Positions 22,732 through 29,554 of a DNA stretch of 64,000 nt are shown in pieces (the first letter of the stretch is position 1; each line of letters starts with the position of its first letter). The DNA comes from JBELHR01 sp049607205. GTDB lineage: Bacteria > Bacteroidota > Bacteroidia > Flavobacteriales > Flavobacteriaceae. Position numbers and translations under genes: made by a program. Where the stretch lies: the NCBI GenBank assembly GCA_049607205.1, contig JBMYWH010000004.1, positions 1-64,000 of the forward strand. The letters run 5' to 3'. Under the pieces are notes generated by a model. That model made no database searches. It saw only the letters and a list, made by a program, of their open reading frames with translations, and was not told where the DNA came from.

Positions 22732-24522
22732 ATGTCTTTAGTACGACCTAAACAAATGGCTAAGGCCCTAAACCTGGATAAGTTCGGACCATTTGGAACC
22801 GCGATGAGTTATGTGCTTATGCGTGTTCTAGGCTTGCAACAACTCAATAAGATTTACAAGGATCATAAGCATGAAAAGGGATTGAACTTTCTCGATGGTG
22901 TGTTAGAAGATTTACAGATTGATTTTGACATTCCTAAGGAGGATTTAGAACGAATTCCTAAAGAGGGTCCTTTTATTACAGTATCTAACCACCCTCTTGG
23001 TGGGATTGATGGGATACTCCTTCTTAAATTAATTTTAGAACAGCGTTCAGATTTTAAGATTATAGCAAATTTCATTTTGAACAGAATCGTTCCGTTACGT
23101 CCTTATATCATGCCGGTGAATCCTTTTGAAAACCGAAAGGACCTTAAGAGTAGTGTCGCGGGAATTAAAGCGGCTTTAGGGCATTTAAAGGAAGGCAAAC
23201 CTTTAGGGATATTTCCAGCAGGAGAGGTCTCTACTTATAAAGATGGGAATTTACGTGTAGACAAACAGTGGGAGTCTGGAGCAATTCGGATTATTCAAAA
23301 GGCGAAGGTTCCGGTAATTCCAATTTATTTTCATGCAAAAAACTCTGGACTCTTTTATCGTTTAGCTGAGATGTCCGAAACATTGAGAACAGCTAAGCTC
23401 CCCTCTGAATTATTGACTCAAAAGCGCAGAACGATTAAAGTCAGAATAGGGCGTCCTATTCAAGCAAAGGAGCTTGAGGCCTACGAAAATTTGGAGGATT
23501 TGAACGGATTTCTTAGGGCTAAAACCTACATACTCTCTAAGGTATACAATCAGAAGATTAGAAAGTTTATAAGACCTACGTTTAAGTTTCCTAAAATGCC
23601 GAAGGAAATAATAGACCCTATTTCTCCACTAGAAATACAGATGGAGGTGGATGATTTGAGGATACAAGGGGATCGTCTGTTTGAGAACAAAACCTATGAG
23701 GTGTTTCTTGCAAAATCAGAAGATATTCCCAATTTGTTAATAGAAATAGGGCGCTTGAGAGAAGTGACCTTTCGAGCCGTTGGAGAAGGGTCGAACAAGT
23801 CATTAGATTTAGATCAATACGATACTTATTACAGGCATCTTTTTTTGTGGGATAAGCAAGCTAATCGATTTGTAGGTGCCTATCGCATGGGTTTTGGAAA
23901 CGAAATCCTTCCGAAATTTGGAATGGCCGGATTTTATATCAATGAACTATTCGAGTTCGATAAAGCTATGTATCCTGTGATGCAAGAAAGTTTAGAAATG
24001 GGAAGGGCCTTTATCGTTGAAGAGTATCAGCAAAAAGCTTTGCCTTTATTTTTACTGTGGAGAGGTATAGCTCATGTGATTGTGCGCAACCCTAACTTGA
24101 AGTATTTATGTGGTGGCGTAAGTATTTCTAATGATTTTTCAGACTTTAGTAAAAGTCTGATGATAGATTTTGTTAAACAACATCATTATGATGAAGATTT
24201 TGCTCAGCACATCAAACCTCGTAAAGAGTTTAAGGTGAAATTAGACGCTAAGGATAGGGATTTCGTAGAGGATAAAACGAAGGCTGATCTCAATAAATTT
24301 GATCAGTTAATTTCGGAACTTGAACCAGGTATGTTAAGGGTTCCGGTTTTATTGAAAAAGTATATCAAACAAAATGCAAAAATTGCGGCCTTTAATGTTG
24401 ACCCTAAGTTTAACAATGTAGTGGATGGTTTGATCTTTATGCGCGTTTCTGATCTGCCTGAATCTACTTTGAAACCCGTTCTAGAAGAGATTAATCAGGT
24501 TATAGAAAAGCAAGATCATTAG
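22732..24522 (+). CDS. olsF: bifunctional acyltransferase, OlsF-like aminolipid synthase
   Basis: 596 residues with two domains. The N-terminal 270 residues form a PlsC/OlsA-like O-acyltransferase, with SNHPLGGIDG (about 85-94) as the His-Asp motif and GIFPAGEVSTYKDG as the second block. The C-terminal part, from about 325, is an OlsB/hemolysin-like N-acyltransferase of GNAT fold (VTFRAVGEGSNKSLDLDQYD, VGAYRMGFG, FYINELFEF, ELGRSFI-like EMGRAFIVEEYQ). This order is that of OlsF, which makes ornithine or similar aminolipids and is known from Flavobacterium. The amino acid used here is not predictable. It follows lysC by three bases. Confidence 0.8.
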   Translation: MSLVRPKQMAKALNLDKFGPFGTAMSYVLMRVLGLQQLNKIYKDHKHEKGLNFLDGVLEDLQIDFDIPKEDLERIPKEGPFITVSNHPLGGIDGILLLKLILEQRSDFKIIANFILNRIVPLRPYIMPVNPFENRKDLKSSVAGIKAALGHLKEGKPLGIFPAGEVSTYKDGNLRVDKQWESGAIRIIQKAKVPVIPIYFHAKNSGLFYRLAEMSETLRTAKLPSELLTQKRRTIKVRIGRPIQAKELEAYENLEDLNGFLRAKTYILSKVYNQKIRKFIRPTFKFPKMPKEIIDPISPLEIQMEVDDLRIQGDRLFENKTYEVFLAKSEDIPNLLIEIGRLREVTFRAVGEGSNKSLDLDQYDTYYRHLFLWDKQANRFVGAYRMGFGNEILPKFGMAGFYINELFEFDKAMYPVMQESLEMGRAFIVEEYQQKALPLFLLWRGIAHVIVRNPNLKYLCGGVSISNDFSDFSKSLMIDFVKQHHYDEDFAQHIKPRKEFKVKLDAKDRDFVEDKTKADLNKFDQLISELEPGMLRVPVLLKKYIKQNAKIAAFNVDPKFNNVVDGLIFMRVSDLPESTLKPVLEEINQVIEKQDH

Positions 24523-25846
24523 CTTCCCAAAGTTCAATCTTGTTTCCGTCACAGTCCATGATCCAATTAAATTTACCGTAGTTGAATTCTTGAGTTTCCG
24601 CCAGAGGCATAACTCCTTTTGATTCTAGGTGCTTTAAGGTGGCTTCTAAATTTCCAACCCTATAATTGAACATGAATTCTTTTTCAGAAGGTTCAAAATA
24701 ATTAGAACTTTCTTTAAATAATGACCATTGGGTAGAAGCCTTGTTGGCTTGCTCGTCCCTCCACCAAAAGGTTGACCCGTAGGCGTCGGTATTGAATTGC
24801 AGATGCTCTGCATACCATTTCTTGGTTTTTTCTACATCTGTAGTCTTAAAAAACACACCACCTATACCGGTAACGCCCGGCTTTTTCAAGGAAGATTTAT
24901 ATTCTTTACCGAAGAAAGCATGTCCTACCTTGTCTACAATGGTTTGGGCTAATTTGACTTTAGATTCTTGAGTCCATCCAGCCACATGAGGGCTCAAAAT
25001 CACCTTTTCAGAATCAATCAAATATTGAAATTCCTCAGGGAGGGAAGTGTCTTGAAAGAAATTCTCAAAAGAAGATTTTTCAAATTCTAAAACATCAAGA
25101 CCTGCACCTAGAATTTTACCAGATTTCAATCCTTGAACTAAAGCTTTAGTCTGTACTGCACTCCCTCTTGCCGTATTGATTAGATAAAAAGGCTTTGCAC
25201 AATTGCCAATGAATTCTTCATTGATCATTCCGATAGTCAAAGGAGTTTGTGGGGTGTGCAACGATATAACGTCAGATTTTTCTTGAAGTTCCTCTAAGGA
25301 AACTTGACAGGCATGTCCATCGGTAATGTGTTCTCTAATATCGTAAAAAAGCACTTCGCAATCAAAGCCTCGAAGTCGTTTACAGAAATTCTTTCCCATA
25401 TTTCCATAGCCAATGATTCCAACGGTTTTTCCGTCGAGTTCTACACCTCGATTGCCCTCTCTTCTCCATAGTCCTTGTCTAACCTCACGATCGGCAAGGT
25501 TGATTCTATTGAAAAGATTCAGGACTAAACTTAGACTGTGTTCTCCCACCGCATCTCGATTCCCTTCAGGAGCCGCAATAGGCAAGATTCCTTTTGCCTG
25601 GGCATAATCGATATAGATGTTTTCAAGACCTGCTCCTACACGTCCTATAAATTTGAGCTTGGTCGCGCGGTCTAAAAATTCTTTATCTATACTAAATCTA
25701 GAGCGTAAAACAAGTCCTTCATACTGATCGATGATTTGCATAATCTCTGCTTTAGAGCTCGTGTAATCAAAATCATTGGTACATCCAAGTGCCTCTAGGC
25801 CCTGGGCCAAAACCTCATGGTTGGAATCAATATGAAGGACTTTCAT
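24500..25846 (-). CDS. 2-hydroxyacid dehydrogenase fused to a VOC (glyoxalase-like) domain
   Basis: 448 residues. Residues 1-318 form a D-3-phosphoglycerate-dehydrogenase-like protein: NAD motif GYGNMG at 146-151, INTARG with the catalytic Arg227, and SPHVAGW with His287. Residues 321-441 form a complete VOC domain: KPGVTGIGGVFFKTTDVEKTKKWY through MDCDGNKIELWE. Relatives I remember stop near residue 310, and the VOC part is normally a separate protein beginning with KPGVTGIGG. The codon before the VOC part, Leu320, is TTG (24887-24889). The 3' end overlaps the convergent olsF-like gene by 23 bases, and the ATG is one base after the panB stop. Probable serine-pathway or related reductase with an added domain. 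Confidence 0.88.
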   Translation of the reverse strand: MKVLHIDSNHEVLAQGLEALGCTNDFDYTSSKAEIMQIIDQYEGLVLRSRFSIDKEFLDRATKLKFIGRVGAGLENIYIDYAQAKGILPIAAPEGNRDAVGEHSLSLVLNLFNRINLADREVRQGLWRREGNRGVELDGKTVGIIGYGNMGKNFCKRLRGFDCEVLFYDIREHITDGHACQVSLEELQEKSDVISLHTPQTPLTIGMINEEFIGNCAKPFYLINTARGSAVQTKALVQGLKSGKILGAGLDVLEFEKSSFENFFQDTSLPEEFQYLIDSEKVILSPHVAGWTQESKVKLAQTIVDKVGHAFFGKEYKSSLKKPGVTGIGGVFFKTTDVEKTKKWYAEHLQFNTDAYGSTFWWRDEQANKASTQWSLFKESSNYFEPSEKEFMFNYRVGNLEATLKHLESKGVMPLAETQEFNYGKFNWIMDCDGNKIELWEANDLAFL

Positions 25847-25847
25847 T

Positions 25848-26666
25848 TTAGTATTGTTCTTTTTCGTTAGGGAAGTCCTGAGACTTTACATCTTGGATAT
25901 AACTCTTGAAGGCGTTACCCATTTCTTCGTAAAGGTTGAGGTATCTTCTCAAGAATCTTGGATGAAATTCATGTGTCATTCCTAACATATCGTGCACTAC
26001 AAGTACTTGACCGTCGACACCACCACCGGCTCCAATACCGATTACAGGAATGTCTAGACTTTCTGCTACTTCTTGAGCTAATTTTGCCGGTACTTTTTCT
26101 AGTACAACGGCAAAACATCCAAGTTCTTGTAATAATAAAGCGTCTTGTTTTAGTTTCTCAGCTTCGGCCTCTTCTTTTGCTCTAACGGTATAGGTTCCGA
26201 ATTTATAGATGGACTGGGGTGTAAGACCTAGGTGTCCCATAACTGGAATACCTGCGTTTAAAATTCTTTGAATAGAATCGGCGATCTCGCTTCCACCTTC
26301 CATCTTTACAGAATGTCCTCCAGATTCTTTCATGATCCTGATGGCACTTCTCAAGGCTTCTTGAGGGTCTGATTGGTAGCTTCCAAAAGGAAGATCAACC
26401 ACCACTAGACTTCGCTCCACAGCTCTTACTACAGAGGAAGCATGATAAATCATTTGATCAAGGGTAATAGGCAGGGTTGTTTCATGTCCCGCCATTACAT
26501 TAGAGGCAGAATCCCCTACGAGAATTACATCCACTCCGGCATGGTCGATAATTTTTGCCATGGAATAATCATAGGCGGTAAGCATAGAGATTTTTTCTCC
26601 ATTCGCCTTCATTTCAATTATTGAATTGGTCGTGATCTTTTTGTAGGATTTTTTTGCTACTGACAT
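25848..26666 (-). CDS. panB: 3-methyl-2-oxobutanoate hydroxymethyltransferase
   Basis: 272 residues from the ATG at 26664-26666; the in-frame extension to 26753 has no family similarity and overlaps the promoter. Motifs: MLTAYDYSMAKIIDHAGVDVILVGDSASNVMAGHETT with metal-binding Asp residues, VVDLPFGSYQ, HLGLTPQS and GIGAGGGVDGQVLVVHDMLG. PanB adds a hydroxymethyl group from methylenetetrahydrofolate to ketoisovalerate, the first step to pantothenate and CoA. panE is elsewhere in the window at 62465. The dehydrogenase-VOC gene follows after one base. Confidence 0.97.
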   Translation of the reverse strand: MSVAKKSYKKITTNSIIEMKANGEKISMLTAYDYSMAKIIDHAGVDVILVGDSASNVMAGHETTLPITLDQMIYHASSVVRAVERSLVVVDLPFGSYQSDPQEALRSAIRIMKESGGHSVKMEGGSEIADSIQRILNAGIPVMGHLGLTPQSIYKFGTYTVRAKEEAEAEKLKQDALLLQELGCFAVVLEKVPAKLAQEVAESLDIPVIGIGAGGGVDGQVLVVHDMLGMTHEFHPRFLRRYLNLYEEMGNAFKSYIQDVKSQDFPNEKEQY

Positions 26667-26682
26667 TCTATTAAATTTTATA

Positions 26683-26690
26683 CAAATATA
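26683..26690 (-). promoter_or_regulatory. -7 promoter element of panB
   Basis: The minus strand reads TATATTTG, a perfect TAnnTTTG, 16 bases before the panB ATG. No TTG at the standard spacing. Confidence 0.45.
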
Positions 26691-26756
26691 CTCAAATTCA
26701 AAAGGAGAGGATTTAAGAGACGCTCTTTTTTTGTTAGCTTTACGGAAAACCAAACC

Positions 26757-27242
26757 ATGAAAAATATTTTTTATAGCCTAATTTTAGTATTGGGAATCTC
26801 TGCGCAAGTTCAGGGGCAAGACAAGGAAACGACTTCAGCGTCGGAAACTCAAAAGATTCAGGCCGTTATAGACACTTTCTTTGAGGGCTTAGAACAAGGA
26901 GATACTGTTATGATCGCTTCGATATTGAGTAAAGATATCATATTAGAATCTGCTTTTAAAAATAGAGAAGGAGTCGAAAGCAGTACTCGAATGACTCGAG
27001 ATCAAATCATGAAAGGATTGGGTTCTAAGAAGGCCGCAGATATTTGGGAAGAGCGATTGGGAGCGTATAGCTTTCATGTGGATGCGAATTTAGCCAGTGT
27101 CTGGGTCCCTTATAGTTTTTATTTGAATAAAGAATTTTCCCACTGTGGTTCTAATTCTTTTCAAATGGTAAGACGAGGTGGAACTTGGGAGATTGTTTAT
27201 ATTATTGATGTGAGAAAAAGATCGGATTGTAAGAAATCTTGA
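26757..27242 (+). CDS. secreted NTF2-like / SnoaL-like domain protein
   Basis: 161 residues with a signal peptide ending near VQGQ (about 21). The mature part is one NTF2-like cone-shaped domain: IQAVIDTFFEGLEQGDTVMIASILSKD, then AYSFHVDANLASVWVPYSFYLNKEFSHCG and GGTWEIVYIIDVR. Such proteins bind or isomerise small ligands, and many have no known function. It stands 41 bases before an ECF sigma factor and could belong to its operon or regulon. Function not assigned. Confidence 0.82.
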   Translation: MKNIFYSLILVLGISAQVQGQDKETTSASETQKIQAVIDTFFEGLEQGDTVMIASILSKDIILESAFKNREGVESSTRMTRDQIMKGLGSKKAADIWEERLGAYSFHVDANLASVWVPYSFYLNKEFSHCGSNSFQMVRRGGTWEIVYIIDVRKRSDCKKS

Positions 27243-27251
27243 ATGTAATTG

Positions 27252-27269
27252 TAAGCTTTTCGAAGCTTA
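27252..27269. repeat. short perfect hairpin between the NTF2-like and ECF sigma genes
   Basis: TAAGCTT and AAGCTTA (7 bp) around a TTCG tetraloop. No T-run follows, so it is not a standard terminator. It may stabilise the upstream mRNA or separate the two genes. Confidence 0.4.
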
Positions 27270-27283
27270 GAGACTAAAGCAAC

Positions 27284-27865
27284 ATGTTAACTGTGAGTGA
27301 AAAGAAGAATGTGGTAGAATTGGATCCAAATAAATGGGTGCCCCGTTATGCAGATTTTCTGTTTAACTATGGGATTACTCGGATTTCGGATGCCATTGTG
27401 GTAGAGGATTTGGTTCAAGAGACATTTTTGGCCGGGATTAAGGCCGCTCCTAATTTTAAAGGAGAGGCAAGTGAGAAAACATGGTTGACTTCCATTTTTA
27501 AAAGGAAGATTGTAGACCATTATCGCAAGATTAATTCTAAGAAAGCCAAATTTGAGGTAGGAATGAATTACCTGGGAGAGGAGATGAGAAATTCTGTGGA
27601 AAACTTCGGAGAAGAGGCTGATTTTGATCAATTGGATCAAGATTTGGAGCGTGGAGTTCTCTCTAATGTCTTAGCTTCCTGTATGATGAATTTGAAGGGG
27701 AATCAACGCAAGGTGTTTCAACTCAAGACCGTTGATGGATTAGAAACAGAAGAAATTTGTAAAGAATTAGGGATTTCTTCTTCTAACCTGTGGGTGTTAT
27801 TGCACCGTGCAAGAGTGCAGTTAAAAGAATGTGTTACAGAAAATTGGTATAATAAGGACTTATGA
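27284..27865 (+). CDS. ECF-type RNA polymerase sigma-70 factor
   Basis: 193 residues. Region 2 reads VVEDLVQETFLAGIKAAPNFKGEASEKTWLTSIFKRKIVDHYRK, with the core-binding and -10 recognition helices; region 4 reads GNQRKVFQLKTVDGLETEEICKELGISSSNLWVLLHRARVQLK. This is the two-domain ECF layout. The next gene, overlapping by four bases, encodes a small Cys/His-rich protein that is probably its anti-sigma factor. Two ECF-type promoters (11386, 37897) occur in the window, but nothing shows that they belong to this factor, and I see no such motif in front of this operon. Confidence 0.93.
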   Translation: MLTVSEKKNVVELDPNKWVPRYADFLFNYGITRISDAIVVEDLVQETFLAGIKAAPNFKGEASEKTWLTSIFKRKIVDHYRKINSKKAKFEVGMNYLGEEMRNSVENFGEEADFDQLDQDLERGVLSNVLASCMMNLKGNQRKVFQLKTVDGLETEEICKELGISSSNLWVLLHRARVQLKECVTENWYNKDL

Positions 27866-28125
27866 AGATTAAATGTGAAGAGGCTAATTTGATTTGTGAT
27901 CGATCACAATACCATGAATGCTCGAAATGGCAACGTTTGAAATTAGAATGGCATCTGCTTTTCTGTAAGTCTTGTAGGGCTTATTCTAAAGGGAATGCAA
28001 AGCTTACTAAAATGATTCAGAGTCAATTGGATCTATTGCCTAAAGGATACCCTAAGGCGCATTTAGATACTTCTGCAAAAGAGGCGATGCAAAAGAAGAT
28101 GGATGCTGCTTTGCAAAAGGACTAA
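27862..28125 (+). CDS. small zinc-finger anti-sigma-like protein
   Basis: 87 residues. Near the N-terminus is a His/Cys cluster, with HLLFCKSC at about 31-38 (an HxxxCxxC pattern) after earlier Cys residues (KCEEANLICDRS, HECSK). This resembles the zinc-binding anti-sigma (zf-HC2/ZAS) fold. There is no transmembrane helix, so it would be cytoplasmic. The start ATGA overlaps the sigma factor stop, a typical sigma/anti-sigma layout. Anti-sigma function is inferred from position and motif. Confidence 0.78.
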   Translation: MKIKCEEANLICDRSQYHECSKWQRLKLEWHLLFCKSCRAYSKGNAKLTKMIQSQLDLLPKGYPKAHLDTSAKEAMQKKMDAALQKD

Positions 28126-28140
28126 GCTTTTGTAAATTTG
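28111..28140 (+). promoter_or_regulatory. promoter of the O-methyltransferase gene
   Basis: TTG at 28111-28113, exactly 19 bases, then TAAATTTG at 28133-28140: a perfect vegetative promoter, starting inside the last codons of the anti-sigma gene and ending 16 bases before the ATG at 28157. Confidence 0.78.
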
Positions 28141-28156
28141 CCTTAAAAAACAAGGC

Positions 28157-28798
28157 ATGCACTTTCTTCCGCAAGACATTGATGATTATACGCTAGCCCA
28201 TAGCGAAAAGGAGCCTGAGGTGCTCTATGAATTGCAAAGAGAGACTTGGCAAAAGATCTTGAATCCCAGAATGATTTCGGGAGCTTTTCAAGGTAGGGTA
28301 CTTTCGATGATTTCTAAATTAGTGGCTCCCAAGAGAATTTTAGAAATAGGAACTTATACGGGCTATTCTGCGATTTGTTTAGCAGAGGGTTTGACCGAAG
28401 GAGGGCATTTGTTGACTCTGGATGTCAATGAGGAAATCAGTTGGTTGGCTCAGAAATACTTTGATAAGACTGGGAATCATGAGCGTATTGAGGCGCGAAT
28501 TGCTCCGGCGCTTGAGGTTCTTTCTACCCTTGAAAAGGGAATAGACCTGGTGTTTATCGATGCCGATAAGGAAAATTACAATGCTTATTTTGATTTGGTG
28601 GTGCCGCTTATGAGACCTGGAGGACTTATTCTAACGGATAATGTTTTGTGGTCTGGTAAAGTGGTAGAAAAGCTAGATCCTAAGGATAGAAGTACTAAGG
28701 CGATCTTGGATTACAATAAAAAAGTATATGAAGATCCTCGCGTGGAAACGGTGCTGTTTCCTATAAGAGATGGGCTTACTTTTACTCGGGTCTTATAA
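28157..28798 (+). CDS. class I SAM-dependent O-methyltransferase
   Basis: 213 residues of the caffeoyl-CoA/catechol O-methyltransferase type. The SAM motif is ILEIGTYTGYSAICLAEGL (about 65-83); LVFIDADKENYNAYFD and GGLILTDNVLWSGKV hold the metal-binding Asp and Asn residues. It would methylate a hydroxyl of a small aromatic or similar substrate; which one is not known. It has its own promoter and overlaps the convergent tatA by six bases. Confidence 0.92.
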   Translation: MHFLPQDIDDYTLAHSEKEPEVLYELQRETWQKILNPRMISGAFQGRVLSMISKLVAPKRILEIGTYTGYSAICLAEGLTEGGHLLTLDVNEEISWLAQKYFDKTGNHERIEARIAPALEVLSTLEKGIDLVFIDADKENYNAYFDLVVPLMRPGGLILTDNVLWSGKVVEKLDPKDRSTKAILDYNKKVYEDPRVETVLFPIRDGLTFTRVL

Positions 28799-29053
28799 TT
28801 GACGCTTGATCGGGCCTGTTAAATCGTCTAGGTCTTCTTTTACCGATTCGATTTCTTTTTTCATGTCCCCTAAATCAGTTCCTTCTACAGCGGAATCGTT
28901 GATTTCTTTTTTGATTTCATTGGTCGCATCTTTGATTTGACGCATTCCCTTTCCGAGCGTACGAGCAATATCTGGAATCTTATCTGCTCCAAAAAACATC
29001 ACGACGATCAAAACAATTATAAAAATTTCAGGTCCACCAATAAAAAGGTACAT
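28793..29053 (-). CDS. tatA: Sec-independent protein translocase subunit TatA/TatE
   Basis: 86 residues. A single N-terminal transmembrane helix with GGPEIFIIVLIVVMFFGADKIPDIARTLGKG shows the Phe-Gly hinge and the amphipathic helix of TatA. An acidic, charged tail follows. TatA oligomers form the channel for folded twin-arginine substrates together with TatC, which is not in this window. It is preceded by a perfect -7 motif at 29074. Confidence 0.94.
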   Translation of the reverse strand: MYLFIGGPEIFIIVLIVVMFFGADKIPDIARTLGKGMRQIKDATNEIKKEINDSAVEGTDLGDMKKEIESVKEDLDDLTGPIKRQL

Positions 29054-29073
29054 AAAATAAAGATTTTAGGTTG

Positions 29074-29081
29074 CAAATATA
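29074..29081 (-). promoter_or_regulatory. -7 promoter element of tatA
   Basis: The minus strand reads TATATTTG, a perfect TAnnTTTG, 20 bases before the tatA ATG and after the stop of the upstream methyltransferase gene. No consensus -33. Confidence 0.5.
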
Positions 29082-29092
29082 CACTAAACGAA

Positions 29093-29554
29093 TTAAGTAG
29101 AAAACGTGTTTTTTGAGTTTCTATCATACATTACAATACTTCCTGCCACAGCAACATTGATACTCAAAGGCGTGTCGAATTTTACCAGGTGATGGGATTT
29201 TTCTATAGCCTGTTTACTCATTCCATGGTCTTCAGCACCAAGTAGGTAAACGCAGCGTCTCGGGTGAGAAAAAGTCTCCAGAGGAACTGCTTTTTCATCG
29301 AGTTCCACACCGACTAACATGGCTCCTTTAGGAAGGTGTTTGTAGAATTCTTCAAAGGTATCATAGTGAAAGTAGGGTAGCGCTCCGACAGCTTTGTGGG
29401 TATCACAGGCTTGTTTTTCGTAGCGGTTTCCTATGGTGAAAATGAAGTTGGCTCCCATGTTTTGCGCCGAGCGCCATAGTACTCCAAGATTTTCTGGGGT
29501 CTTACCGTTCTGTATTCCTATTCCGAAATACCCTTGTGCTAATGGATCTATCAT
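29093..29554 (-). CDS. SpoU/TrmH-family RNA 2'-O-methyltransferase
   Basis: 153 residues, the length of small SPOUT proteins. It contains IQNGKTPENLGVLWRSAQNMGANFIF (motif 1), CVYLLGAEDHGMSKQAIEK (motif 2) and LSINVAVAGSIVMYD (motif 3), which build the knotted SAM site. It would methylate ribose of a tRNA or rRNA nucleotide. Its start overlaps the mutS stop by four bases. A second member is at 32211, divergent from mutS. Confidence 0.92.
   Translation of the reverse strand: MIDPLAQGYFGIGIQNGKTPENLGVLWRSAQNMGANFIFTIGNRYEKQACDTHKAVGALPYFHYDTFEEFYKHLPKGAMLVGVELDEKAVPLETFSHPRRCVYLLGAEDHGMSKQAIEKSHHLVKFDTPLSINVAVAGSIVMYDRNSKNTFST

Noticed and set aside
26705..26735. ECF-like motif on the minus strand upstream of panB (GTAAA, 16 bases, CGTCTC)
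   Set aside because: The -35 part has a mismatch (GTAAA for GTAAC), and a perfect vegetative -7 element is closer to the gene.
26667..26753. Longer N-terminus for panB
   Set aside because: The extra residues have no PanB similarity and lie over the promoter motif; the ATG at 26666 gives the usual length.
27252..27269. Hairpin as a terminator of the NTF2-like gene
   Set aside because: There is no T-run after the 7-bp stem, so termination is not supported; kept only as a repeat.
27287..27640. 117-codon minus-strand open frame
   Set aside because: It lies wholly inside the ECF sigma gene, has no family features and no promoter.
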